Made by a program: the position numbers and the translations under genes. The notes below the pieces were generated by a model. That model was given only the letters and a program-made list of their open reading frames with translations, was not told where the DNA came from and made no database searches. This document shows positions 1-12,875 of a stretch of DNA of 64,000 nt, in pieces. This DNA comes from Petrolisthes cinctipes (lineage: Eukaryota; Arthropoda; Malacostraca; Decapoda; Porcellanidae): NCBI GenBank assembly GCA_033782935.1, contig JAWQEG010001234.1, forward strand, positions 1,558,501 to 1,622,500, written 5' to 3'. The first letter of the stretch is position 1. Each line of letters begins with the position of its first letter.

Positions 1-168
1 ACAGATCGCTTCAAGGACCCAAAAATACCGAATTTTCGGGTGTTTTGAGCCTGAATTTGAGATTTAAACGGGTACAGAAGATGCAGGCACATATCGACTT
101 TGGACACTTAAAATATCGATTTTTAGCATGTTTTGAGCCTATAATTTGAAAACATTCTAGCACTGAGT

Positions 169-326
169 AGCCATGTACAGATTGCTTCTGGGACCCAAAA
201 ATATCGAATTTTCGGGTGTTTTGAGGTTGAATTTGGAATATAAACGGGTGCAGAAGATGCATACACATATTGACTTTGGGCACCTAAAATATCGATTTTC
301 AGCATGTTTTGGGCCTGTATCTGAGT
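169..326 (+). repeat. Representative dB monomer, 158 bp
   Basis: The end of this monomer reads CCTGTATCTGAGTAGGC. The 18-19 bp TTGAAAACATTCTAGCAC-type segment seen in full monomers between CTGTATC and TGAGTAGG is missing. This class is common across the array and always precedes a TTAGG island. It combines with full monomers into the 335 and 512 bp higher-order units. Confidence 0.9.
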
Positions 327-1033
327 AGGCATGTACAGATCGCTTCTGGGACCCCAAAATATCGATTTTTCGGGTGTTTGTAGCCTGAATTTAAGATGTA
401 AACGGGTACAGAAGATGCATGCACATATCGACTTTTGGGGACCTAGAAGATCGATTATTAGTATGTTTTGGGCCTGTAATTTGAAAATACTCTAACACGG
501 AGTAGGCAAGTACACATCGCTTCTGGGACCCAAAAATATTGAATTTTTGGGTGTTTTGAGCCTGAATTTGAGATATAAACAGGTACAGAAAATGCATGCA
601 CATATTGACTTTGGGCACCTAAAATATCGATTTTCAGCATGTTTTGGGCCTGTATTTTGAAAATACTTTAACACGGAGTAGACAAGTACAGATCGCTTCT
701 GGGACCCTAAAATATCGAATTTTCGGGTGTTTTTGAGCCTGAATTTGAGATATAAACGGGTACAGAAGATGCATGCACATATTGACTTTGGACACTTAAA
801 ATATCGATTTTTAACATGTTTTGGGCCTATATTTTAAAAATACTGTAACACGGAGTAGGCAAGTACAGATCGCTTCTGGGACCCCAAAATATCGAATTTT
901 CGGGTGTTTGGAGCCTGAATTTGAGATATAAACGGGTACAGAAGATGCATCCACGTATCTACTTTTGGGCACCTAAAAGATCGATTTTCAGTATGTTTTG
1001 GGCCTGTTTATTAAAAATACTCTAACACGGAGT

Positions 1034-1162
1034 AGGCATGTACAGATCGCTTCTGGGACCCCAAAATATCGAATATTCGGGTGTTTTGAGCCTGAATTTG
1101 AGATATCGACTTTAGGCACCTAAAATATCGATTTTCAGCATGTTTTGGGCCTGTATCTGAGT
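1034..1162 (+). repeat. Representative dAB monomer, 129 bp
   Basis: This monomer lacks both the 29 bp dA segment (GAGATATCGACTTTAGGC is seen) and the dB segment (CTGTATCTGAGT is seen). The next landmark follows after 129 bp, equal to 177-29-19. Another clear example runs from 35,770 to 35,898, and others lie near 37.9-38.1 kb, 44.0-44.1 kb and 49.0-49.1 kb. The combination could come from a second deletion or from recombination between dA and dB monomers. Confidence 0.85.
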
Positions 1163-3250
1163 TGGTATGTACAGATCGCTTCTGGGACCCAAAAATATCG
1201 AATTTTCGGGTGTTTTGAGACTGAATTTGAGATATAAACGGGTATAGACAATGCATGCACATATCGACTTTTGGGCACCTAAAATATCGATTTTGAGCAT
1301 GTTTTGGGTCTGTATCTTGAAAACATTCTAAGTAGGAGTAGGCATGTACAGATCGCTTCAAGGACCCAAAAATACCGAATTTTCGGGTGTTTTGAGCCTG
1401 AATTTGAGATATAAACGGGTACAGAAGATGCAGGCACATATCGACTTTGGACACTTAAAATATCGATTTTTAGCATGTTTTTGAGCCTATAATTTGAAAA
1501 CATTCTAGCACTGAGTAGCCATGTACAGATTGCTTCTGGGAACCCAAAATATCGATTTTTCGGGTGTTTGGAGCTTGAATTTGAGATATAAACGGGTACA
1601 GAAGATGCATGCACATATCGACTTTTGGGCACCTAAAATATTGATTTTTGGTATGTTTTGGGCCTGTATTTTGAAAATACTCTACAACGGAGTAGGCATG
1701 TACAGATCGCTTCTGGGACCCCAAAACTTCGAATTTTCGGGTGTTTTGGGCCTGAATTTGAGATATCGACTTTGGGCACCTAAAATATCGATTTTTAGCA
1801 TGTTTTGGGCCGATATTTTGAAAATATTCTAGCACTGAGTAGGCAGGAAATGATCGCTTCTGGGACCCGAAAATATCGAATTTTCGGGTGTTTGCAGCCT
1901 TAATTTGAGATATATACGGATACAGAAGATGCATGCACATATCGACTTTGGTCAGTTAAAATATCGATTTTTAGCATGTTTTGGGCCTGTATTTTGAAAA
2001 CATTCTAGCACTGAGTAGGCATGTTCAGATCGCTTCTAGGACCAAAAAATATCGTATTTTCGGGTGTTTTGAGGCTGAATTTGGGACATAAACGGGTGCA
2101 GAAGATGCATACACTTATTGACTTTGGTCACCTAAAATATCGATTTTCAGCATATTTTGGGCCTGTATTTTGAGAATACTTTTCACACGGAGTAGGCAAG
2201 TACAGATCGCTTCTGGGACCCCAAAATATCGAATTTTCGGGTATGTGGAGCCTGAATTTGAGATATAAACGGGTACCGAAGATGCATCCACATATCGACT
2301 TTTGGGCACCTAAAAGATCGATTTTCAGTATGTTTTGGGCCTGTATATTGAAAATACTCTAACACGGAGTAGGCATGTACAGATCGCTTCTGGGACCCCA
2401 AAATATCTAATTTTCGGGTGTTTTGGGCCTGAATTTGAGATATCGACTTTGGGCACATAAAATATCGATTTTTAGCATGTTTTGGTCCTATATTTTGAAA
2501 ATATTCTAGCACTGAGTAGGCATTTACAGATCGCTTCTGGGACCCCAAAATATCGAATTTTCGGGAGTTTTGAGACTGAATTTAAAATGTAAACGGGTAC
2601 AGAAAATACATGCACATATCGACTTTGGACACTTAAAATATCGATTTTTAGTATGTTTTGAGCCTATATTTTGAAAACATTCTAGCACTGAGTAGGCATG
2701 TACAGATCGCTTCAGGGACCCCAAAATATCGAGTTTTCGGTTGTTTTGGGCCTGAATTTGAGATATCGACTTTGTGCACCTAAAATATCGATTTTTAGCA
2801 TGTTTTGGGCTGTATTTTGAAAATATTCTAGCACTAAGTAGGCATGTACAGATCACTTCTGGGACCCCAAAATATCGAATTTTCGGGTGTTTTGAGCCTG
2901 AATTTGAGATATAAACGGGTACAGAAGATGCATCCACATATCGACTTTGGACACTATAAATATCGATTTTTAGCATGTTTTGAGCCTATATTTTGAAAAC
3001 ATTCTAGCACTGAGTAGGCATGTACAGATCGCTTCTGGGACCCAAAAATTTCGAATTTTCGGGTGTTTTGAGGCTGAATTTGGGATATAAACGGGTGTAG
3101 AAGATGCATACACATATTGACTTTGGTCACCTAAAATATCGATTTTCAGCATGTTTTGGGCCTGTATTTTAAAAATACTCTAACACGGAGTAGGCAAGTA
3201 CAGATCGCTTCTGGGACCCTAAAATATCGAATTTTCGGGTGTTTGGAGGC

Positions 3251-3542
3251 TGAATTTGAGATATCGACTTATGGCACCTAAAATATTGATTTTTAGCATG
3301 TTTTGAGCCTATATTTTGAAAATATTATAGCACTGAGTAGGCATGTACAGATCGCTTCTGAGACCCCAAAATATCGAATTTCGGGTGTTTTGGGCCTGAA
3401 TTTGAGATATCGACTTATGGCACCTAAAATATTGATTTTTAGCATGTTTTGAGCCTATATTTTGAAAATATTATAGCACTGAGTAGGCATGTACAGATCG
3501 CTTCTGAGACCCCAAAATATCGAATTTCGGGTGTTTTGAGCC
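3251..3542 (+). repeat. Two consecutive 146 bp dA monomers, private duplication
   Basis: Two dA monomers lie side by side and share the same private variants: ATGGCACC, AAATATTGATTTT, AATATTATAGCAC, TCTGAGACCCC and a one-base loss in CGAATTTCGGG. The ATGGCACC landmark is at 3,271 and 3,417, 146 bp apart. The shared private set shows a recent single-monomer duplication. Adjacent dA monomers are otherwise unusual here, because this class normally alternates with full-length units. Confidence 0.85.
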
Positions 3543-4489
3543 TGAATTTGAGATATAAAAGGGTACAGAAGATGCATGCACATATCGACTTAAGACACTT
3601 AAAATATCGATTTTTAGCATGTTTTGAGCCTATATTTTAAAAACATTCTAGCACTGAAAAGGCATGTAGAGATCGCTTCTGGGAACCGAAAATATCGAAT
3701 TTTTGGGTGTTTTCAGAATGAATTTGAGATATAGACGGGTACAGAAAATGCATGCACATATTGACTTTGGGCTCCTAAAATATCGATTTTCAGCATGTTT
3801 TGGGCCTGTATTTTGAAAATACTCTAACACGGAGTAGACAAGTACAGATCGCTTCTGGGACCCCAAAATATCGAATTTTCGGGTGTTTGGAGCCTGAATT
3901 TGAGATATAAACGGGTACAGAAGATGCATCCTCATATCGACTTTTAGGCACCTAATAGATCGATTCTCGGTATGTTTTGGGCCTGTTTTTTTTTAAATAC
4001 TCTAACACGGAGTAGGCATGTACAGATCGCTTCTGGGACCCAAAAATATCGAATGTTCGGGTGTTTTGGGCCTGAATTTGAATTATCGACTTTGGGTCAT
4101 AAAATATCGAATTTTAGCATGTTTTGGGCCTATATTTTGAAAATATTCTAGCACTGAGTAGGCATGTACAGATCGCTTCTGGGACCCCAAAATATCGAAT
4201 TCTCGGGTGTTTTGAGCCTGAATTTGAGATATAAACGGGTACAAAAGATGCATGCACATATCGACTTTTGGGCACCTAAAATATCGATTTTGAGCATGTT
4301 TTGGGTCTGTATCTTGAAAACATTCTAACTAGGACTAGGCATGCACAGATTGCTTCTAGGACCCAAAAATACCGAATTTTCGGGTGTTTTGAGCCTGAAT
4401 TTGAGATATAAACGGGTACATAAGATGCATGCACATATCGACTTTGGAGACTTAAAATATCGATTTTTAACATGTTATGAGCCTATATT

Positions 4490-5630
4490 TTGAAAACATT
4501 CTAGCATTGAGTAGGCATGTACAGATCACTTCTGATACCCAAAAATATCGAATTTTCGGGTGTTTTAGGGTTGAATTTGGAATATAAACGGGTGGAGAAG
4601 ATGCATACACATATTGACTTTGGGTTCCTAAAAGATAGATTTTCAGCATGTTTTGGGCCTGCATCTGAGTAGGCATGTACAGATCGCTTCTGGGACCCCA
4701 AAATATCGAATTTTCGGGTGTTTGGGGCCTGAATTTGAGATATGAACGGGTACAGATGATGCATGCACATATCGACTTTTGGGCACCTAAAAGATCGATT
4801 TTCAGTATGTTTTGGGGCTGTATTTTGAAAATATTCTAACACGGAGTAGGCATGTACAGTTCGCTTCTGGGACGCCAAAATATCGAGGTTTCGGGTGTTT
4901 TGGGCCTGAATTTGAAATATCGACTTTGGGCACATAAAATATCGATTTTTAGCATGTTTTGGGTCTGTATTTTGAAAATATTCTAGCACTAAGTAGGCAT
5001 GTACAGATTACTTCTGGGACCTCAAAATATCGAATTTTCGGGTGTTTTGAGCCTGAATTTGAGATGTAAACGGGTACAGAAGATGCATGCACATATCGAC
5101 TTTTGCCACTTAAAATATCGATTTTTAGCATGTTTTGAGCCTATATTTTGAAAAAATTCTAGCATTCGGGTGTTTTGAGGTTGGATTTGGAATATAAACG
5201 AGTGCAGAAGATGCATACACATATTGACTTTGGGCACCTAAAATATCGATTTTCAGTATGTTTTGGGCCTGTATCTGAGTAGGCATGTACAGATCGCTTC
5301 TAGGACCCAAAAATACCGAATTTTTGGGTGTTTTGAGCCTGAATTTGAGATATAAACGGGTACAGAAGATGCATCCACATATCGACTTTTGGGCACCTAA
5401 AATATCGATTTTGAGCATGTTTTGGGTCTGTATCTTGAAAACATTCTAGCATTGAGTAGGCATGTACAGATCACTTCTGGGACCCAAAAACATCGAATTT
5501 TCGGGTGTTTTAGGGTTGAATTTGGAATATAAACGGGTGGAGAAGATGCATACACATATTGACTTTGGGTTCCTAAAAGATAGATTTTAAGCATGTTTTG
5601 GGCCTGCATCTGAGTAGGCATGTACAGATC
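4490..5630. repeat. Block repeated at 945 bp offset (4.49-4.68 and 5.44-5.63 kb)
   Basis: A monomer with distinctive variants occurs twice: CTAGCATTGAGTAGG, GATCACTTCTG, TTTTAGGGTTGAATTTGG, GGGTGGAGAAG, TTGGGTTCCTAAAAGATAG and GGGCCTGCATCTGAG. The AGGGTTG landmark is at 4,567 and 5,512. Between the copies lie ordinary full, dA and dB monomers and one truncated monomer at 5,164. This fits a duplicated five- or six-monomer segment with later changes. Confidence 0.75.
5130..5200 (+). repeat. Monomer junction with unique ~49 bp deletion
   Basis: At about 5,164 the sequence passes directly from ATTCTAGCA to TTCGGGTGTTTTGAGG. It skips the usual AGTAGGCATGTACAGATCGC, TGGGACCC and AAAATATCGAAT segments. 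The landmark spacing across it is 286 bp (4,995 to 5,281), 49 bp short of a full plus a dB monomer. I see this junction only once in the window. Confidence 0.8.
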
Positions 5631-5922
5631 GCTTCTGGGACCCATAAATATAGAATTTTCGGGTGTTTAGAGGTTGAATTTGGAATATAAACGGGTGCAG
5701 AAGATGCATACACATATTGACTTTGGGCAACTAAAATATCGATTTTCAGCATGTTTTGGGCCTGTATCTGAGTAGGCATGTACAAATCGCTTCTGGGACC
5801 CAAAAATATCGAATTTTCGGGTGTTTGGAGCCTGAATTTGAGATATAAACGGGTACAGAAGATGCATGCACATATCAACTTTTGGGCACCTAAAATATCG
5901 ATTTTCTGTATGTTTTGGGCCT

Positions 5923-5937
5923 GTATTTTGAAAATAC
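5923..5937. repeat. Recurrent dyad GTATTTTGAAAATAC
   Basis: A perfect 7+1+7 inverted repeat in half-unit 2, present in the many monomers that end CTCTAACACGG. The alternative monomer lineage, ending TTCTAGCAC, has ATATTTTGAAAATAT at the same place (for example 6,070-6,084), which is also a perfect dyad. A 17 bp version, AATATTTTGAAAATATT, is at 29,963-29,979. Other lineages (TCTTGAAAACATT) lack the dyad. Confidence 0.75.
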
Positions 5938-6830
5938 TCTAACACGGAGTAGGCATGTACAGATCGCTTCCGTGACCCCAAAACTTCGAATTTTCGGGTG
6001 TTTTGGGCCTGAATTTGAGATATCGATTTTGGGACCTTAAAATATCGATTTTTAGCATGTTTTGGGCCTATATTTTGAAAATATTCTAGCACTGAGTAAG
6101 CATATACAGATTGCTCATGGGACCACAAAATATCGAATTTTCGGGTGTTTTGAGCCTGAATTTGAGATATAAACGGGTACAGAAGATGCATGCACATATC
6201 GACTTTGGACACTTAAAATATCGATTTTTAGCATGTTTTGACCCTATATTTTGAAAATATTCTAGCACTAAGTAGGCATGTACAGATCGCTTCTGGGACC
6301 CCAAAATATCGAATTTTCGGGTGTTTTGAGGTTGAATATGGGATATAAACGGGTTCAGAAGATGCATACACATATTGAATTTGGTCACCTAAAATATCGA
6401 TTTCAGCATGTTTTCGGCCTGTATTTTGAAAATACTGTAACATGGACTAGGCAAGTACAGATCGCTTCTGGGACCCCAAAATATCGAATTTTCGGGTGTT
6501 TGTAGCCTGAATTTGAGATATAAACGGGTACAGAAGATGCATCCACATATCGACTCATTGGGCACCTTAAAGATCGATTTTCAGTATGTTTGGAGCCTGT
6601 TTATTGAAAATACTCTAACACGGAGTGGGCATGCACAGATCGCTTCAGGGACCCAAAAATATCGAATTTTCGGGTGTTTGGGGACTGAATTTGAGATATC
6701 GACTTTGGGCACCTAAAATATCGATTTTTAGCATGTTTTGGGCCTATATTTTAAAAAATATTCTAGCACTGAGTAGGCATGTACAGATCGCTTCTAGGAC
6801 CCCAAAATATCGAATTTTCGGGTGTTTTGA

Positions 6831-7562
6831 GCCTGAATTTGAGATATAAACGGGTACAGAAGATGTATGCACATATCGACTTTTGGGCACTTTAAATATC
6901 GATTTTGAGCATGTTTTGGGTCTGTATCTTAAAAACTTTCTAAATAGGAGGAGGCATGTACAGATCACTTCTAGGACCCAAAAATACCGAATTTACGGGT
7001 GTTTTGAGCCTGAATTTGAGATATAAACGGGTACAGAAGATGCATGCACATACCGACTTTGGAGACTTAAAATATCGATTTTTAACATGTTTTGAGTCTA
7101 TATTTTGAAAACATTCTAGCACTGAGTAGGCATGTACAGATTGCTTGTGGGACCCAAAAATATCGAATTTTCGGGTGTTTTTAAGGTTGAATTTGGGATA
7201 TAAACTGGTGCAGAAGATGCATACACATATTGACTTTGGGCACCTAAAATATCGATTTTCAGCATTTTTTGGGCCGGTATCTAAGTAGGTATGTACAGAT
7301 CGCTTCTGGGACCCCAAAATATCGAATTTTCGGGTATTTTGAGCCTGAATTTGAGATATAAACGGGTACAGAAGATGTATGCACATATCGACTTTTGGGC
7401 ACTTTAAATATCGATTTTGAGCATGTTTTGGGTCTGTATCTTAAAAACTTTCTAAATAGGAGGAGGCATGTACAGATCACTTCTAGGACCCAAAAATACC
7501 GAATTTACGGGTGTTTTGAGCCTGAATTTGAGATATAAACGGGTACAGAAGATGCATGCACA
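6831..7562 (+). repeat. 512 bp higher-order step (177+158+177), partial second copy
   Basis: About 220 bp at 6,831-7,050 recurs 512 bp later at 7,343-7,562 with the same rare variants: AGATGTATGCAC, GGGCACTTTAAATATCG, TCTTAAAAACTTTCTAAATAG, GGAGGAGGCATG, ATCACTTCTAGG and CGAATTTACGGG. The step equals a full, a dB and a full monomer. It is the same unit size as the trimer at 23.0 kb, although the variants differ. Confidence 0.8.
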
Positions 7563-8853
7563 TATCGACTTTTGGGCACCTAAAATATCGATTTTCTGTA
7601 TGTTTTCGGCCTGTATTTTGAAAATACTCTAACACGGAGTAGGCATGTACAGATCCCTTCTGGGACCCCAAAACTTCGAATTTTCGGGTGTTTTGGGCCT
7701 GAATTTGAGATATCGACTTTGGGCACCTAAAATATCGATTTTTAGCATGTTTTGGGCCTATATTTTGAAAATATTCTAGCACTGAGTAGGCATGTACAGA
7801 TCGCTCATGGGACCTCAAAATATTGAATTTTCGGGTGTTTTGAGCCTGAATTTGAGATATAAACGGGTACAGAAGATGCATGCACATATCGACTTTGGAC
7901 ACTTAAAATATCGATTTTTAGCATGTTTTGTGCCTATATTTTGAAAACATTCTAGCACTAAGTAGGCATGTACAGATCGCTTCTGGGACCCAAAAATATC
8001 GAATTTTCGGGTGTTTTGAGGTTGAATTTGGGATATAAACGGGTGCAGAAGATGCATACATATATTGACTTTGAGCACCAAAAATATCGATTTTGAGCAT
8101 GTTTCGGGTCTGTATCTTGAAAACATTCTAAGAAGGAGTAGGCATGTACAGATCGCTTCTAGGACCCAAAAATACCGAATTTTCAGGTGTTTTGAGCCTG
8201 AATTTGAGATATAAACGGGTACAGAAGATGCATGCACATATCGACTTTGGACACTTTAAATATCGATTTTTAGCATGTTTTGAGCCTATATTTTGAAAAC
8301 ATTCTAGCACTGAGTAGGCATGTACAGATCGCTTCTGGGACCTCAAAATATCGAATTTTCGGGTGTTTTGAGGTTGAATTTGGGATATAAACGGGTGCAG
8401 AAGATGCATACACATATTGACTTTGGTCACCTAAAATATCGATTTTCAACATGTTTGGGGCCTGTTTATTGAAAATACTCTAACACGGAGTGGGCATGCA
8501 CAGATCGCTTAAGGAAACCAAAATATCGAATTTTCGGGTGTTTGGGGACTGAATTTTAGATATAAACGGGTAAAGAAGATGCATGCTCATACCGACTTTG
8601 GAGACTTAAAATATCGATTTTTAACATATTTTGAGCCTATATTTTGAAAACATTCTAGCACTAAGTAGGCATGTACAGATCGCTTCTGGGAGCCAAAAAT
8701 ATCGAATTTTCGGGAGTTTTTAAGGTTGAATTTGGGATATAAAAGGGTGCAGAAGATGCATACACATATTGACTTTGGGCACCTAAAATATCGATTTTCA
8801 GCATGTTTTGGGCCTGTATCTGAGTAGGCATGTACTGATCGCTTCTGGGACCC

Positions 8854-8863
8854 TTATATATAT
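8854..8863 (+). repeat. Short (TA)n expansion inside a monomer
   Basis: The usual GGGACCCCAAAATATCG reads GGGACCCTTATATATATCG here. The same change is at 11,570-11,579 in the duplicate block and, one TA longer, at 9,849-9,860. It is a small dinucleotide expansion that serves as a private marker for these related monomers. Confidence 0.85.
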
Positions 8864-9848
8864 CGAATTTTCGGGTGTTTCGAGCCTGTATTTGAGATAT
8901 AAACGGGTACAGAAGATGCATCCACATATCGACTTTTGGGCACCTAAAAGATCGATTTTCAGTATGTTTTGGGCCTGTTTAATGAAAATACTCTAACACG
9001 GAGTAGGCATGTACAGATCGCTTCTTGGACCCCAAAATATCGAATATTCGGGTGTTTTCTGCCTGAATTTGAGATATCAACTTTGGGCACCAAAAATATC
9101 GATTTTCAGCATGTTTTGGGAATATTTTTTGAAAAAATTCTAGCACTGAGTAGGCATGTACAGATCGCTTCTGGGACCCCAAAATATCGAATTTTTGGGT
9201 GTTTTGAGCCTGAATTTGAGATATAAACGGGTACAGAAAATGCATGTACATATTGACTTTGTTCACCTAAAATATCGATTTTCATCATGTTTTGGGACAG
9301 TATTTTGAAAATTCTATAACACGGAGTAGGCATGTACATATCGCTTCTAGGACCCCAAAATATCGAATTTTTGGGTGGTTGGAGCCTGAATTTGAGATAT
9401 ACACGGGTACAGAAGATGCATGGACATATCGACTTTGGACACATAAAATATCGATTTTTAGCATGTTTTGAGCCTATATTTTGAAAATTTTTTAGCACTG
9501 AGTAGGCATGTACAAATCGCTTCTGGGACCCAAAAATATCGAATTTTCGGGTGTTTTGAGGTTGAATTTGGGATATAAACGGGTGCAGAAGATGCATACA
9601 CATATTGACTTTGGGCAACTAAAATATCGATTTTCAGCATGTTTTGGGCCGGTATCTAAGTAGGCATGTACAGATCGCTTCTGGAACCCCAAAATATCGA
9701 ATTTTCGGGTGTTTGGAGCCTGAATTTGAGATATAAACGGGTACAGAAGATGCATGCACATATTGACTTTTGGGCACCTAAAATATCGATTTTCTGCATG
9801 TTTTGGGCCTGTATCTGAGTAAGCATGTACAGATCGCTTCTGGGACCC

Positions 9849-9860
9849 TTATATATATAT
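9849..9860 (+). repeat. Short (TA)n expansion, longest copy
   Basis: The sequence reads GGGACCCTTATATATATATCG, one TA step longer than at 8,854 and 11,570. The flanks share the GTTTCGA variant, so the three monomers have a common origin and differ by slippage. Confidence 0.85.
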
Positions 9861-11569
9861 CGAATTTTCGGGTGTTTCGAACCTGAATTTGAGATATAAA
9901 CGGGTACAGAAGATGCATCCACATATCGACTTTTGGGCACCTAAAAGATCGATTTTCAGTATGTTTTGGGCCTGTTTTTAGAAAATACTGTAACACGGAG
10001 TAGGCAAGTACAGATCGCTTCTGGGACCCCAAATTATCGAACTTTCGGGTGTTTGGAGCCTGAATTTGAGATATAAACGGGTACAGAAGATTCATGCTCA
10101 TATCGACTTTGGACACTTAAAATATCGATTTTTAGCATGTTTTGAGCCAATATTTTGAAAACATTCTAGCACTGAGTAGGCATGTACAGATCGCTTCTGG
10201 GACCCAAAAATATCGAATTTTCGGGTGTTTGGAGCCTGAATTTGAGATATAAACGGGTACAGAAGATTCATGCACATATCGACTTTGGACACTTAAAATA
10301 TCGATTTTTAGCATGTTTTGAGCCAATATTTTGAAAACATTCTAGCACTGAGTAGGCATGTACAGATCGCTTCTGGGACCCAAAAATATCGAATTTTCGG
10401 GTGTTTGGAGCCTGAATTTGATAAATAAACGGGTACAGAAGATGCATGCACATATCGACTTTTGGGCACCAAAAATATCGATTTTCTGTATGTTTAGGGC
10501 CTGTATTTTGAAAATACTCTAACAAGGAGTAGGCATGTACAGATCGCTTCTGGGACCGAAAAATATCGAATATTCGGGTGTTTTGAGCCTGAATTTGATA
10601 TATCGACTTAGGGCACCTAAAATATCGATTTTCAGCATGTTTTGAGCCTATATTTTGAAAACATTCTAGCACTGAGTAGGCATGTACAGATCGCTTCTGG
10701 GACCCAAAAATATCGAGTTTTCGGGTGTTTTGAGGGTGAATTTGGGATATAAACGGGAGCAAAAGATGCATACACATATTGACTTTGGTCACCTAAAATA
10801 TCGATTTTCAGCATGTTTTGGGCCTGTATTTTGAAAATACTGTAACACGGAGTAGGCAAGTACAGATCGCTTCTAGGACCTCAAAAATATCGAATTTTCG
10901 GGTGTTTTGAGGTTGAATTTGGGATATAAACGGGTGCAGAAGATGTATGCACATATCGACTTTGGACACTTAAAATATCGATTTTTAGCATGTTTTGAGC
11001 CTATATTTTGAAAACATTCTAGCACTAAGTAGGCATGTACAGATCGCTTCTGGGACCCAAAAATATCGAATTTTCGGGATTTTTGAGGTTGAATTTGGGA
11101 TATAAACGGGTGCAGAAGATGCATACACATATCGACTTTTGGGCACCTAAAAGATCGATTTTCAGTATGTTTGGGGCCTGTTTATTGAAAATACTCTAAC
11201 ACGGAGTGGGCATGCACAGATCGCTTAAGGAAACCAAAATATCGAATTTTCGGGTGTTTGGGGACTGAATTTTAGATATAAACGGGTACAGAAGATGCAT
11301 GCTCATACCGACTTTGGAGACTTAAAATATCGATTTTTAACATGTTTTAAGCCTATATTTTGAAAACATTCTAGCACTAAGTAGGCATGTACAGATCGCT
11401 TCTGGGAGCCAAAAATATCGAATTTTCGGGTGTTTTTAAGGTTGAATTTGGGATATAAAAGGGTGCAGAAGATGCATACACATATTGACTTTGGGCACCT
11501 AAAATATCGATTTTCAGCATGTTTTGGGCCTGTATCTGAGTAGGCATGTACTGATCGCTTCTGGGACCC

Positions 11570-11579
11570 TTATATATAT
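11570..11579 (+). repeat. Short (TA)n expansion, duplicate copy
   Basis: This is the counterpart of the expansion at 8,854, offset 2,716 bp. It sits in the same sequence context, including the TGTACTGATCG variant just upstream. Confidence 0.85.
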
Positions 11580-12204
11580 CGAATTTTCGGGTGTTTCGAG
11601 CCTGTATTTGAGATATAATCGGGTACAGAAGATGCATCCACATATCGACTTTTGGGCACCTAAAAGATCGATTTTCAGTATGTTTTGGGCCTGTTTAATG
11701 AAAATACTCTAACACGGAGTAGGCATGTACAGATCGCTTCTTGGACCCAAAAATATCGAAAATTCGGGTGTTTTCTGCCTGAATTTGAGATATCAACTTT
11801 GGGCACCTATAATATCGATTTTTAGCATGTTTTGAGTCTATAATTTGAAAATATTATAGCACTGAGTAGGCATGTACAGATCGCTTCTGGGACCCAAAAA
11901 TATCGAATTTTCGGGTGTTTTGAGGTTGAATTTGGGATATAAACGGGTGCAGAAGATGCATACACATATTGACTTTGAGCACCTAAAATATCGATTTTGA
12001 GCATGTTTTGGGTCTGTATCGTGAAAACATTCTAAGTAGGAGTAGGCATGTACAGATCGCTTCTAGAACCCGAAAATACCGAATTTTCGGGTGTTTTGAG
12101 CCTGAATTTGAGATATAAACGGGTACAGAAGATGCATGCACATATCGACTTTGGACACTTTAAATATCGATTTTTAGCATGTTTTAAGCCTATAATTTGA
12201 AAAC

Positions 12205-12875
12205 ATTCTAGCACTGAGTAGGCATGTACAGATCGCTTCTGGGACCCATAAATATCGAATGTTCGGGTGTTTAGAGGTTGAATTTGAAATATAAATGGGT
12301 GAAGAAGATGCATACACATATTGACTTTGGGCAACTAAAATATCGATTTTCAGCATGTTTTGGGCCTGTATCTGAGTAGGCATGTACAGATCGCTTCTGG
12401 GACCCCAAAATATCGAATTTTCGGGTGTTTGGAGCCAGAATTTGAGATATAAACGGGTACAGAAGATGCATGCACATATCGACTTTTGGGCACCTAAAAT
12501 ATCGATTTTCTGTATGTTTTGGGCCTGTATTTTGAAAATACTCTAACACGGAGTAGGCATGTACAGATCGCTTCTGGGACCCATAAATATCGAATTTTCG
12601 GGTGTTTAGAGGTTGAATTTGAAATATAAACGGGTGCAGAAGATGCATACACATATTGACTTTGGGCAACTACAATATCGATTTTCAGCATGTTTTGGGC
12701 CTGTATCTGAGTAGGCATGTACAGATCGCTTCTGGGACCCCAAAATATCGAATTTTCGGGTGTTTGGAGCCTGAATTTGAGATATAAACGGGTACAGAAG
12801 ATGCATGCACATATCGACTTTTGGGCACCTAAAATAACGATTTTCTGTATGTTTTGGGCCTGTATTTTGAAAATA
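12205..12875 (+). repeat. 335 bp dimer (158+177) in two copies
   Basis: A dB and a full monomer are duplicated with offset 335: GGGACCCATAAATATCG is at 12,241 and 12,576. Both copies share TTTAGAGGTTGAATTTG followed by AAATATAAA, and GGGCAACTA. A related single dimer lies at about 5.64-5.95 kb, so the dimer existed before this local duplication. Confidence 0.78.

Larger units (their letters stand above)
1..8450. repeat. Diverged, poorly ordered monomer mosaic
   Basis: About 50 monomers of the full, dA, dB and dAB classes in irregular order. Many carry private substitutions and one- to three-base indels, and no long higher-order period is visible. Only short local duplications are evident: two 146 bp dA monomers near 3.3 kb, a block shared at 4.5 and 5.4 kb, and a 512 bp step near 7 kb. 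This looks like the oldest or least recently homogenised part of the window. The monomer near 5.65-5.8 kb (CCCATAAATAT, TTTAGAGG, GGGCAACTAAAA) has close relatives at 12.2-12.7 kb. Confidence 0.85.

Noticed and set aside
3980..4000. T-run (9 T) as a transposon poly(A)/poly(T) scar
   Set aside because: It is a local expansion of the TTT in the CTGTTTATT segment of an otherwise normal monomer, with no inserted sequence beside it.
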